Source: Gammaproteobacteria bacterium RIFCSPHIGHO2_12_FULL_63_22 (GTDB taxonomy: Bacteria > Pseudomonadota > Gammaproteobacteria > Xanthomonadales > Xanthomonadaceae). Taken from it: a DNA stretch of 64,000 nucleotides. The notes under the pieces were generated by a model. The model saw only the letters and a program-made list of their open reading frames with translations. It was not told where the DNA came from and searched no databases. The stretch covers positions 62,001 to 126,000 of the forward strand of contig MGYJ01000026.1 of assembly GCA_001801685.1 (NCBI GenBank). The letters are read 5' to 3'. Shown one piece after another: positions 26,918 to 34,890 of the stretch (the first letter of the stretch is position 1; each line of letters begins with the position of its first letter). Position numbers and translations under genes: made by a program.

Positions 26918-27109
26918 AACTAACTCCTTGGAACTTTACGATTTTCGCGACCCGGAACATCCGGGCCCAGACTGAGGTTGCAGGGAGCAAGCTTGGCGAA
27001 ACGATGTAGCGGATCGGTTGGATCTACCGCACCGGGCCACAATTCACAGTGACCCTGGCAAACACAGTGTCGCGACCATACACCGTTCTGACGGGGAACG
27101 CTAGTCTCT

Positions 27110-27149
27110 CTGAACGCCGGTTCAGGTTGGAATCCTGAACGGCGTTCAG
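27110..27149. repeat. Long inverted repeat at the end of the TonB receptor gene
   Basis: A 16-base left arm (27110-27125) and 15-base right arm (27135-27149) with one bulged base form a stem around a 9-base loop; both arms contain CTGAACG-type sequence and TTCAG. It begins inside the receptor stop codon. There is no clear T-run on either side, so it may stabilise the transcript 3' end, act as a terminator with poor T-tract, or bind a protein. Confidence 0.7.
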
Positions 27150-29407
27150 AATTTACCCTTGAACTCCACGCCAAAGGTTCGCGGCTCATTGACCACGCCG
27201 GTCAGGTTGTTGAAGTCGATGCCGTAGATCAGCTGCTCCTCGTTGGTGATGTTGCGACCGAACACCGCCACCTCGCGATCGCCATCGGCCCAGTTGTAGC
27301 CCACCCGCAGGCCGCCTTCCAGCAGGGGCTTGCCGTGGAACTCCGCAGATTCATACAGGAAGTAGTTGATTTCGCTGCGGTAGGACCAGTCGGTGAAGGC
27401 GAAGAACTCGCCGCGCGCCAGCGGCACGGCGTAGCGGGCGGTGAAATTGTGGATCCACTTCGGCGCCTGCGGCAGGCGATTGCCGTCGATGGAGTAGATG
27501 CCAGAGCCGGGTGGGACCTCGGGGTCGGTCACGTCGCAGCCACCGCCGCAGCCCTGTGTGAACAAGTTCGGATCGTTGATCTCGGTGTCGTTGAGGCTGG
27601 TGCCCCAGGTGACCAACAGGTTCTCGCCCAGGTAGGCATCGAAGTCGAGCTCGAAGCCCCTGCCCTCGGTGCGCCTGGCGTTGATCAGCTGGTTGAAGTT
27701 GGCCGCGCCACCCACCGCCGTCAACTGCTGGTTGTAGACGGTGTAGTCGAACGCCGTCAGCGACACGCGTGCACGCTTCTCGAACAGGTCGGCCTTGATG
27801 CCGATCTCGCGCGACAGCACGGTTTCGGAATCAGCGGTCGATATCGAATCGCCGAACAACAGGCGACCCTGGATGCTGGGCGCGCGGAAGCCGTTGGCGA
27901 TGCGCGCATACACATTCACGTCTTCGCTCGCCGCCCAGGTCGCGCTGACGTCCCAACTGGTGTCGGTGGCGTCGGTGCTGGTGGACAGCTGTCCGATAAA
28001 GGTCGGCGAGAACGGCGGTGCCTGCAGGCGGTTGGCCACGAAGTCCTTCTGGTCATCGGTGTAGCGCACGCCGGCGCGCAGCTTCAGGGACTCGGTCAGG
28101 TCGTAATCGCCCGAGAGGTAGATAGCCCAGGCCTTGGTCTGCTGTTCCTGCGTGGCGAAACCATTTTGCGGACGGCCGGGTGACAGCGAGTCGTAGTTGT
28201 AGCTGTCGATGGTGAAGTCTTCATCGAAGTAATACAGGCCGGCCTGCCAGTCGAAGCGACCCCACTCGTTGGATTGCAGGCGGAATTCCTGGCTGAACTG
28301 GCGGTGCGACGGCATGCCGTCTGCCGATTCGGCCGCGAACGGGATGAAGCCCGGACCCGAGGTCGGAAGGAAGAACGCGCCATAGCCGCCATCGATGTCG
28401 CCACGGCTGATCGTGTCGACGCTTTCATAGCCAGTGATGGAGAACAGGCTGGTGCTGCCGAAGTTCCAGGTCAGGCGCGCGTTGCCGCCGATCTGGTCGA
28501 GCTTCTGGTAGTTGTCGCCGTCGATCGAGATTTCATCGCGCTCGAAACCGGGCACCAGTTCATTGTCGCCCGGCGTGATGATGTTGGCGCGGAACAAGCG
28601 TGCGGTGCCATCCAGATGACGGGTATGCACGTTGAGCAGTGCTTCGAAATCTTCGCTGGGCTTGATCAGGAACTGCAGGCGCGCGGCATATTCCTCGTAA
28701 CCCTCCAGCGCATCGTCCTCACCGGTGAAGGTGTTGTCCACCCAGTCGGCGCGACGCTGGTAGATGCCGGAGAAGCGCGCGGACACGGTGTCCGACAGGG
28801 CGCCCGTCACTGCGCCTTCGATGTTGGTGGTGCCGAAGGTGCCGTAGGAAATGCGGCCGTAGCCGCCGAATTCGGATTCCGGACGCGCGGAGTCGAACTT
28901 GACCACGCCCGCGGGCGAGTTGCGGCCGAACTGCGTGCCCTGTGGGCCGCGCAGCAATTCAATCTGGTCCAGGTCGAATACCGGGAAGCCCTTGAGGATC
29001 GCGTTTTCCTGGACCACGTCGTCATACACCAGCGACACCGGCTGCGATGCATTCAAGTCGAAATCGGTGTTGCCGAGCCCGCGGATATAGAAGCGCGGAA
29101 AAGCGCGGCCGAACGAGGATTCGATCTGCAGGCTGGGCAGTCGGCCGGCCAGGAACTTCACGTCTTCGCCACCGGAGCGCAGCACGTCGAGTTTCTCGCC
29201 GCTGATGGCGGTGATGGACACCGGCACGTCCTGGATATCTTCCACGCGACGTTCGGCGGTCACCTTGACAGCCTCCAGCGTGGTCGGCTTGGCCGGTTCG
29301 GCAGGCTTGTCGGCCTCCTGCGCGAAGGCGAAGCTGGAGGGAAGCGCGAGGACGATGGCCAGGGCCAGCAAATCAGGACGAAGCGAAGCGAACTTGGTGC
29401 GAGCCAT
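27146..29407 (-). CDS. TonB-dependent receptor
   Basis: A 753-residue outer-membrane active transporter. The signal peptide ends near FAFAQ (about 30). A TonB-box-like segment TLEAVKVTAERR (about 43-54) precedes the plug domain with PVSITAISGEKL, FYIRGLGNTDFD, and IELLRGPQGTQFGRNSPAGVV. The 22-strand barrel ends with FGVEFKGKF, the terminal Phe expected for BAM recognition. Long loop insertions and a CGGGC motif near residue 615 are present. It belongs to the Caulobacter/Xanthomonas type of large receptors; the ligand cannot be told. A membrane LytTR regulator lies 32 bp upstream on the same strand. Confidence 0.93.
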   Translation of the reverse strand: MARTKFASLRPDLLALAIVLALPSSFAFAQEADKPAEPAKPTTLEAVKVTAERRVEDIQDVPVSITAISGEKLDVLRSGGEDVKFLAGRLPSLQIESSFGRAFPRFYIRGLGNTDFDLNASQPVSLVYDDVVQENAILKGFPVFDLDQIELLRGPQGTQFGRNSPAGVVKFDSARPESEFGGYGRISYGTFGTTNIEGAVTGALSDTVSARFSGIYQRRADWVDNTFTGEDDALEGYEEYAARLQFLIKPSEDFEALLNVHTRHLDGTARLFRANIITPGDNELVPGFERDEISIDGDNYQKLDQIGGNARLTWNFGSTSLFSITGYESVDTISRGDIDGGYGAFFLPTSGPGFIPFAAESADGMPSHRQFSQEFRLQSNEWGRFDWQAGLYYFDEDFTIDSYNYDSLSPGRPQNGFATQEQQTKAWAIYLSGDYDLTESLKLRAGVRYTDDQKDFVANRLQAPPFSPTFIGQLSTSTDATDTSWDVSATWAASEDVNVYARIANGFRAPSIQGRLLFGDSISTADSETVLSREIGIKADLFEKRARVSLTAFDYTVYNQQLTAVGGAANFNQLINARRTEGRGFELDFDAYLGENLLVTWGTSLNDTEINDPNLFTQGCGGGCDVTDPEVPPGSGIYSIDGNRLPQAPKWIHNFTARYAVPLARGEFFAFTDWSYRSEINYFLYESAEFHGKPLLEGGLRVGYNWADGDREVAVFGRNITNEEQLIYGIDFNNLTGVVNEPRTFGVEFKGKF

Positions 29408-29439
29408 GGGGGTTCCCGGGGGTTATGAACCCGTTAATT

Positions 29440-30315
29440 CTAGTCGCCCTGGCCGGCCCCTCGCAATGCGGATCGATAGCGTCGGCTGCACGGAACGGGG
29501 CTGCCGTCCCGCATCACCAGTCGGGCGTCTCCCGACTCCAGGGGCTGGATTTCGAGCACCTGGTCCAGGTTGACCATGAAACTGCGGTGCACCCGGATGA
29601 AACGCGCCGGATCCAGCCGCGGCTCGATGGCCGCCATCGTGATGCGCAAGGGATAGTCGTGGCCACGAACCCGCAGGTTGACGTAGTTGCCCGAGGCCTG
29701 AAGCCACTCGATGTCGTTGGCGGAAACCAGGAACTCCTTGCCCAGCTTGCGCACCAGGAAGCGGTCCGGCCGCTCGACCGGTTCCACGGGCAAGCCCTCG
29801 TCCGGCGCCACCAGCAGGCGTGCCTCGCCTTGCAAGCGCAGCAACAGCAGCCGATATAGCCCGACCGTCAGGAGGATGCCGGCATAGGTCTGGCTGTCTT
29901 TAATGAATTCGTAGGCAAGCTCCCGCGGCCAGTTTCCGAAGTCATAGTCGCCACCCATCGCCGCGTAGGCAATCTCGCGCAGGCCCACCATGGCAAGCAC
30001 ATGCACTACCGAAAACAGGATGGCCCCAGGCACATGCCAGGGCAGGCTGCGGCGCAAGGTGCCGAAGTGGAGCGGAAAGCGTCGCTCGAAGGCGATCACC
30101 GCCGGCACGAGGGCCAGCAGCACCAGGTTGCTCGACCATTCCCAGACCACCGGTTCCCAGGCCGCGAACTTCAGGTGCACGCGGCTGACGTCGAGGTTGA
30201 CGATGACGCTGTTGACCACCGCCGCAAACAGGTAATTGAGCACCCAGAAGCCGACCTCGAACCAGCGGCGCCAGGGCAGGTAGCGTTTCAGCAGGTCTTG
30301 GGACGGATCGGGCAT
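29440..30315 (-). CDS. Membrane-bound LytTR-type transcriptional regulator
   Basis: A 291-residue protein with four predicted transmembrane segments in its first half (about 20-40, 53-75, 83-112, 140-166) and a LytTR DNA-binding domain at about 185-285, seen in FLVRKLGKEFLVSANDIEWLQ, ASGNYVNLRVRGHDYPLR and RFIRVHRSFMVNLDQV. No response-regulator receiver domain is present, so it probably senses through its membrane part. I start at ATG 30315; the longer frame adds 20 residues. It lies directly before the TonB receptor gene (32 bp), so it may autoregulate a regulator-receptor operon; this is inference from position. Confidence 0.85.
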   Translation of the reverse strand: MPDPSQDLLKRYLPWRRWFEVGFWVLNYLFAAVVNSVIVNLDVSRVHLKFAAWEPVVWEWSSNLVLLALVPAVIAFERRFPLHFGTLRRSLPWHVPGAILFSVVHVLAMVGLREIAYAAMGGDYDFGNWPRELAYEFIKDSQTYAGILLTVGLYRLLLLRLQGEARLLVAPDEGLPVEPVERPDRFLVRKLGKEFLVSANDIEWLQASGNYVNLRVRGHDYPLRITMAAIEPRLDPARFIRVHRSFMVNLDQVLEIQPLESGDARLVMRDGSPVPCSRRYRSALRGAGQGD

Positions 30316-30465
30316 CGCGCATTCTAGCCATCGCTGGGCTTGCGCCGATCCCTTTTCGTCCCTCGCTTCCACCATTCGTCACTGCCACCGACCCAGACAC
30401 CCCCTGGCGGTATCCGCCCTCCGGCGAGGAACGCAATCTTGCGGCCACCCCAGCCGGAGATCCCC

Positions 30466-31668
30466 ATGGAACCACGCCGCCACGACCTGGACGCGCTGCG
30501 CGCCCTCGCCTTCGCCCTGCTCATCGCCTACCACCTGTGCATGCTGTACGTGCTCGACTGGGACTGGCATATCAAGAGCAGCTATCTGGCCGAGTGGCTG
30601 CAATGGCCGATGCTGTTCGTCAATCGCTGGCGCATGGACCTGATCTTCCTGATCTCGGGTGTTGCGGCCGCCTTCCTGCTCAAGCCCGGCAAGGCCTGGA
30701 CCTTCCTTCACCAGCGCAACAAGCGACTGCTGATCCCGCTGGTGTTCGGCTGCCTGGTCATCGTGCCCATCCAGCCCTACGTCCAGGGCATCGGTACCGG
30801 TGCGGTGCAGCCAGGTTTCATCAAGTTCCTGGGCGATTACTTCAGCGGCGGGCCGTGGCCCGTCGACGCCTTCGACGGCTGGGAGGACAGTTTCACCTGG
30901 AACCACCTTTGGTACCTGGCCTACCTCTGGATGTACACCGCCGCGCTTGCGATGCTGAGCCCCCTGTTGAACTCGCGCCCAGGCCTGGCACTGCGCGCCA
31001 GGCTTACCGCCCTGCGCGGCCCCTGGCTGATGATCCTGCCTGCCCTGCCGCTGCTCGCCTACACGCTGCTGTTGCAGGTTCGTTTCCCGGACCGCGGCGA
31101 TTTCGTGCACGACTGGTATCGCAATGCGATGTACTTCACCGTGTTCGTCTACGGCTACCTGATCGCGAAGGACGATGGCTTCTGGGCGGAAGCACTGCGG
31201 CTGCGCAAGGCCAGCTTGCTGGGCGCGCTCGCCTGCGTCGTGCCCTACCTTGCATTGGTGGCCACCCTTCCCGACGACCTGCCCTACTGGCAGCAGGCCA
31301 CGGTGTGGACGCTGCGCAACCTGTATGTATGGATGATGCTGCTCGCCATCCTCGGCTGGTCGCATGCCTTGTTGAACAAGCCCTTTCGCTGGCTGCCGTG
31401 GGCGAAGGAGGCGGTCTATCCCTGGTACCTGCTGCACCAGAGCCTGATCGTGCTGCTGGCCTATTGGCTGGTGCCGCTACGACTGGGCGGCACGCTGGAA
31501 GCGAGCCTCGTGCTGGCGGGAACCATCGCTGGATGTTGGCTGGTCTTCGCCGCCGTACGTCGGATCCGCTGGCTGCGGCCCTTGTTCGGGCTCAAGCCTT
31601 CAGCGGGAAAAGGACCAGCTGACCATCCGCCCGTCGCGATACGGCATCACGCCGTGGAAGGGTCGTAG
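30466..31668 (+). CDS. Acyltransferase family (OpgC-like) integral membrane protein
   Basis: A 400-residue protein of the acyltransferase-3 superfamily, with about ten transmembrane helices. The start RRHDLDALRALAFALLIAYHLCMLY holds the conserved Arg and catalytic-type His, split here for brevity: RRHDLDALRA at 3 and AYHLCMLY at 20. Later elements are WRMDLIFLISGVAAAFLL and WYLLHQSLIVLLAYWL. The group includes OpgC, which succinylates periplasmic glucans, and O-antigen acetylases. ATG 30466 follows GGAGA; the longer frame starts in non-coding sequence. It overlaps the convergent Nudix gene by 69 bp. Confidence 0.87.
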   Translation: MEPRRHDLDALRALAFALLIAYHLCMLYVLDWDWHIKSSYLAEWLQWPMLFVNRWRMDLIFLISGVAAAFLLKPGKAWTFLHQRNKRLLIPLVFGCLVIVPIQPYVQGIGTGAVQPGFIKFLGDYFSGGPWPVDAFDGWEDSFTWNHLWYLAYLWMYTAALAMLSPLLNSRPGLALRARLTALRGPWLMILPALPLLAYTLLLQVRFPDRGDFVHDWYRNAMYFTVFVYGYLIAKDDGFWAEALRLRKASLLGALACVVPYLALVATLPDDLPYWQQATVWTLRNLYVWMMLLAILGWSHALLNKPFRWLPWAKEAVYPWYLLHQSLIVLLAYWLVPLRLGGTLEASLVLAGTIAGCWLVFAAVRRIRWLRPLFGLKPSAGKGPADHPPVAIRHHAVEGS

Positions 31669-32085
31669 GTCCGCATCGAAAACCAGGGGCAGGAAATGCC
31701 GGTCGCCCTCCCACAGGGGGAGCGCGGCCACGGCGTCCAGCGCCACCCATTCCAGGTTGCCTTCGGGGTTTTTGGTGAAGGGCTCGCCCGAGAATGTTTC
31801 GATCAGGAAGATGAAACCCAGCCAGTCCTCGCCGTTCTTGCCGAAGCCCGGCCAGCTGATGGTGCCGCGCATCTGCATGGCTTCGCAGTGGATGCCGGCC
31901 TCTTCCAAGATTTCGCGACGCATCCCGGCCAACACGTCTTCATCGGCCTCGACCTTGCCACCCAGGCCGTTGTACTTGCCCAGGTGCTGGTCCTCGGCGC
32001 GGGCATTGCGATGCACCAGCAACACGCGCTGGCGGTCGGGTGAGAGCACATAGCCCAGTGTGGCGACGATCGGGCAATAAGGCAT
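31600..32085 (-). CDS. Nudix hydrolase (MutT-like)
   Basis: A 161-residue Nudix protein. The Nudix box runs from GGKVEADED (about 43) to REILEEAGI (about 58), giving the GX5EX7REUXEEXGU consensus with the metal-binding Glu residues. The start CPIVATLGYVL and the WPGFGKNGEDWLGFIFLIETF region resemble 8-oxo-dGTP diphosphatases of the MTH1/MutT type. The exact nucleotide is unproven. Its 3' end overlaps the acyltransferase gene by 69 bp tail to tail. Confidence 0.9.
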   Translation of the reverse strand: MPYCPIVATLGYVLSPDRQRVLLVHRNARAEDQHLGKYNGLGGKVEADEDVLAGMRREILEEAGIHCEAMQMRGTISWPGFGKNGEDWLGFIFLIETFSGEPFTKNPEGNLEWVALDAVAALPLWEGDRHFLPLVFDADLRPFHGVMPYRDGRMVSWSFSR

Positions 32086-32175
32086 GGCAGGCTCGCTTCA
32101 GTAGTCGCGCAGGGTACCCGAGTGGCAGTAACATCAGCCAGCGGCATCCACCAACGATTCCAGGGAGAAAAGACC

Positions 32176-32274
32176 ATGGCCAAGGGCATGGAGCAGAAAA
32201 AGGAAGCGAAGAAGAAACCGACCAAGTCCCTCAAGGAAAAGCGCGCCGACAAGGCCGCCAAGAAGGGCAAGTAA
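32176..32274 (+). CDS. Small lysine-rich protein (32 residues)
   Basis: A 32-residue protein, half of it Lys/Arg, beginning MAKGMEQKKEAKKKPTKSL and ending in KAAKKGK. The ATG is preceded by AGGGAGAAAAG. It shows a helical, highly basic character with no hydrophobic segment, so nucleic-acid or ribosome association is plausible but unproven. Small lysine-rich proteins of this look are common in Xanthomonadales. A GC-rich hairpin follows the stop codon. It is too short for most gene finders. Confidence 0.65.
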   Translation: MAKGMEQKKEAKKKPTKSLKEKRADKAAKKGK

Positions 32275-32278
32275 GTCC

Positions 32279-32324
32279 CGCCGGCGGGGCGGGCCCTGCC
32301 CGCCCCCGGCAATTGGCCGTTTTT
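32279..32324 (+). terminator. Putative terminator after the lysine-rich small gene
   Basis: A very GC-rich stem (GGGGCGGGC / GCCCGCCCC with outer CCGG pairs) around a three-base loop lies 5 bp after the stop codon. The T-run (five T) comes about ten bases later, so the terminator form is imperfect. Confidence 0.5.
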
Positions 32325-32377
32325 CCGGTGTTTGCCGCGGGCTTGGACTAGAATGGAGGCCATTGTCAGGAACTCCC

Positions 32378-32542
32378 ATGGCCAAGCCCAACTACCAGTT
32401 CGAAAAACGCCAGCGCGATATCGCCAAGAAGAAGAAGCAGGACGAAAAGCGGCAGCGCAAGCTGACCAAGGATCCTTCCGAAGAAGGAAGTGAGCCCGGC
32501 GACGCACCTGACGCGACGGTTGAACCCACCCCTGAAAGCTGA
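32378..32542 (+). CDS. Small charged protein (54 residues)
   Basis: A 54-residue protein with a basic N-terminal half, MAKPNYQFEKRQRDIAKKKK and further QDEKRQRKLTK, and an acidic, proline-rich C-terminal half ending TPES. It resembles short conserved coiled-coil-like proteins of proteobacteria annotated as hypothetical. The 3' third overlaps the start of the following flavoprotein gene, whose GTG at 32490 lies inside it in another frame. Its function is unknown, but its similarity in character to the 32-residue protein upstream is notable. Confidence 0.68.
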   Translation: MAKPNYQFEKRQRDIAKKKKQDEKRQRKLTKDPSEEGSEPGDAPDATVEPTPES

Positions 32543-33788
32543 TTTTCCCGATTGCCCCGGCGTCGTCGTCGTCGGCGGCGGACCCGCAGGGCTGATGGCC
32601 GCAGAGGCTGCGCTCGATGCCGGCCAACCCGTGGACCTGTTCGAAGCCAAGGGCTCGGTTGGCCGCAAGTTCCTGATCGCGGGCAAGGGCGGCCTGAACC
32701 TCACTCATTCCGAATCGCCGGACCGCTTCCATGGTCGATACGGTGCGCGTGCAGGCGTGGTGGCGGGCTGGTTGCATCAATTCGACAATGACGCCTTGCG
32801 CGAATGGGCGCGGTCGCTCGGCGTCGAAACTTTCGTCGGAAGTTCCGGCCGGGTATTTCCCGCGGACATGAAGGCAGCGCCGCTGTTGCGCGCCTGGGTG
32901 CGACGCCTGCGCGAAGGCGGCGTCCGCTTCCATGTCCGCCATCGCTGCACCGGATTCGATGCGGGGGGCGCACTTGTTTTCGAAACTCCAGAAGGCGCGT
33001 TACGCGTGCATGCAGGGGCGACCGTACTCGCACTGGGTGGCGGCAGCTGGCCGCAGCTGGGTTCCGATGGCGCCTGGACCCAGTGGCTTGCGGCGCAAGG
33101 CGTGCAAGTGCATCCATTGACGCCTGCCAATTGTGGTTTCGACATCCCGTGGACCGAACACTTCAGCAGCCGCCATGCCGGCGCCCCCGTCAAACCTGCG
33201 TGGCTCAGCCTGACGGTCGGCGACGCCGACACCGTCCGGAGGCAGGGCGAGTTCGTCATCACCGCCACGGGCATCGAAGGCAGCCTGGTCTATGCCTTGT
33301 CCGGGCGTATCCGCGACGCGCTGGCAAGGCATGAGCCCTTTCGCCTTGAACTCGACCTCGCGCCGGAAAAGAGCATCGCCTGGGTCAGGCAGCAACTTTC
33401 ACTGCCGTCCAAGGGTCGATCACTGAGCGAACAATTGCGGCGACGGCTTGGCATTTCCGGCGTCGAGGCTGCATTGCTGCACGAGATCGTGCCCCGGCCC
33501 GACATGAAAGACCCCGCGGTCCTGGCGCAATGGATCAAGGCCCTGCCCTTGCAGCCCCTGCGGCCAAGGCCCATCGAAGAAGCGATCAGCAGCGCCGGCG
33601 GCGTCAGCATCGAAGCACTGGATCCGGGGTTGATGTCGCGCAATATCCCCGGCCTGTTCTGCGCCGGCGAGATGCTCGATTGGGAAGCCCCCACCGGCGG
33701 ATATCTGTTGGCGGCGAGTTTCGCCAGCGGACGACGCGCCGGCGAAAACGCGGCGAAGTGGATCAGCGAAAAATCCTCGCGAGCCTGA
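32490..33788 (+). CDS. NAD(P)/FAD-dependent oxidoreductase, TIGR03862/HI0933-like
   Basis: A 432-residue flavoprotein of the HI0933/BaiN-like group. The FAD-binding Rossmann motif is VVVVGGGPAGLMAAEAALDAG near residue 25, split here as VVVVGGGPAGLMAAE, followed by GRKFLIAGKGGLNLTHSE. The C-terminal FAD motif is IPGLFCAGEMLDWEAPTGGY near 388. The start is uncertain: GTG 32490 or TTG 32520 both precede the Rossmann strand, and neither has a well-placed ribosome site. The natural substrate is unknown for most of the family. Confidence 0.87.
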   Translation: MSPATHLTRRLNPPLKADFPDCPGVVVVGGGPAGLMAAEAALDAGQPVDLFEAKGSVGRKFLIAGKGGLNLTHSESPDRFHGRYGARAGVVAGWLHQFDNDALREWARSLGVETFVGSSGRVFPADMKAAPLLRAWVRRLREGGVRFHVRHRCTGFDAGGALVFETPEGALRVHAGATVLALGGGSWPQLGSDGAWTQWLAAQGVQVHPLTPANCGFDIPWTEHFSSRHAGAPVKPAWLSLTVGDADTVRRQGEFVITATGIEGSLVYALSGRIRDALARHEPFRLELDLAPEKSIAWVRQQLSLPSKGRSLSEQLRRRLGISGVEAALLHEIVPRPDMKDPAVLAQWIKALPLQPLRPRPIEEAISSAGGVSIEALDPGLMSRNIPGLFCAGEMLDWEAPTGGYLLAASFASGRRAGENAAKWISEKSSRA

Positions 33789-33931
33789 ATGAAACTGTGA
33801 CGGGCCTTCCGCTTCGTCAAGGGATATGGTGAAATCGGGTCGCTTTCGCCCTGGCAGCACCGCACGTGCTGCGCTCCACGCCCCCCGGCCAGGTTCCAAG
33901 ACACCACCAGATTCAGCCCGAGGGAAGATCC

Positions 33932-34186
33932 ATGCCGAGTTCCGAAATTGAGCGTCGCAAGTCCCAGCGTGAGCTCTCAAGCGTCCTGAAACGCGAGCTC
34001 AACGAAGCACAACTCACGACGCTGCAAGGTCTTGAACAGTTTGGCTGGGAATTGAAGTTCGTCCGACGCAAACCATTCCAGACGCCCATCGCGGTGGTGT
34101 TCGATGGTGACCGCAAGAATTTCGCAGTGCTCGAAGTCGATGGAAGCCTGAACGAAAATCCCGGCTTCGAAATTCGCCAGTCCTGA
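33932..34186 (+). CDS. Conserved hypothetical protein (84 residues)
   Basis: An 84-residue soluble protein without recognised motifs. It has a charged helical start, SEIERRKSQRELSSVLKREL, then a small alpha/beta part, QFGWELKFVRRKPFQTPIAV and FDGDRKNFAVLEVDGSL. The ATG at 33932 follows AGGGAAG. It is followed after 17 bp by the yceH-like gene and is probably co-transcribed with it. Small proteins of this kind are conserved in Xanthomonadales as far as I can recall, function unknown. Confidence 0.72.
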   Translation: MPSSEIERRKSQRELSSVLKRELNEAQLTTLQGLEQFGWELKFVRRKPFQTPIAVVFDGDRKNFAVLEVDGSLNENPGFEIRQS

Positions 34187-34203
34187 ACGCCGAGGACTCC
34201 CGA

Positions 34204-34881
34204 TTGCACGAGTCTCCCCAGGATTCCCCTACCGTCGCGGCTTCCCTCGCGCTGGTCGATGCGATTGAAGCGCGCATCCTCGGTTCGCTGATTGAAAAAG
34301 AAGCGACCACGCCGGAAGCCTATCCGCTGACCGCCAATGCGTTGCTGCTGGCCTGCAACCAGAAGAACAATCGCGACCCGGTGCTTGAACTCGAACCAGG
34401 TGAAGTCGGCCATGCCTTGCGCGTGATGGAAGAACGCGGCCTGGTGCGATCCGTGCACGGCGCGCGCGCGCAACGCTACGAGCATCGTTTCAACCAGAGC
34501 TGGTCGGTCACCCTCAAGCAGCAGGCCATCCTTTCGGTGATGCTGCTGCGGGGACCGCAGACCGTCGCCGAACTGTTGAATCGTTGTGAGCGCCTGCAGG
34601 CCTTCGCCGACACCGAGGAAGTCCGCCTGGCGCTCGACCGCCTGATGCAGCGCAACCCTGCCCTGGTGATCAAGCTGGGACGGCAATCAGGCCAGCGCGA
34701 AGACCGCTACATGCATTTGTTGTGCGGACCAGTGGACGAAGCCGCCTTCGCTACGTCGGCACGCCCATCGTCCGGCGAGCGCGCCGATCCCAGCGACATC
34801 GAGAGCCGCCTGGAATCCCTGGAAGCACGCGTCGCGGAACTCGAAGCGGAACTGCAGCAGCTGCGCCAAACCGACACCTGA
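34204..34881 (+). CDS. YceH family protein (DUF480)
   Basis: A 225-residue protein of the YceH family, with two winged-helix-like domains. Hallmarks are ARILGSLIEKEATTPEAYPL near residue 22, LLACNQKNNRDPV near 48, and RGPQTVAELLNRCERL near 117. The C-terminal part is a coiled coil (ESRLESLEARVAELEAEL). It uses TTG at 34204 as start, supported by GAGGA seven bases upstream and by the family's usual length. Function is unknown; it may bind DNA. Confidence 0.9.
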   Translation: MHESPQDSPTVAASLALVDAIEARILGSLIEKEATTPEAYPLTANALLLACNQKNNRDPVLELEPGEVGHALRVMEERGLVRSVHGARAQRYEHRFNQSWSVTLKQQAILSVMLLRGPQTVAELLNRCERLQAFADTEEVRLALDRLMQRNPALVIKLGRQSGQREDRYMHLLCGPVDEAAFATSARPSSGERADPSDIESRLESLEARVAELEAELQQLRQTDT

Positions 34882-34890
34882 GACTTCGAC

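Noticed and set aside
26918-27109. Possible cold-shock leader RNA thermosensor
   Set aside because: The region is long enough, but I could not define a promoter, cold box or consistent structure by eye.
28274-29428. Plus-strand open frame of 384 codons over the TonB receptor
   Set aside because: Complement of a strongly supported receptor gene; no start context or motif.
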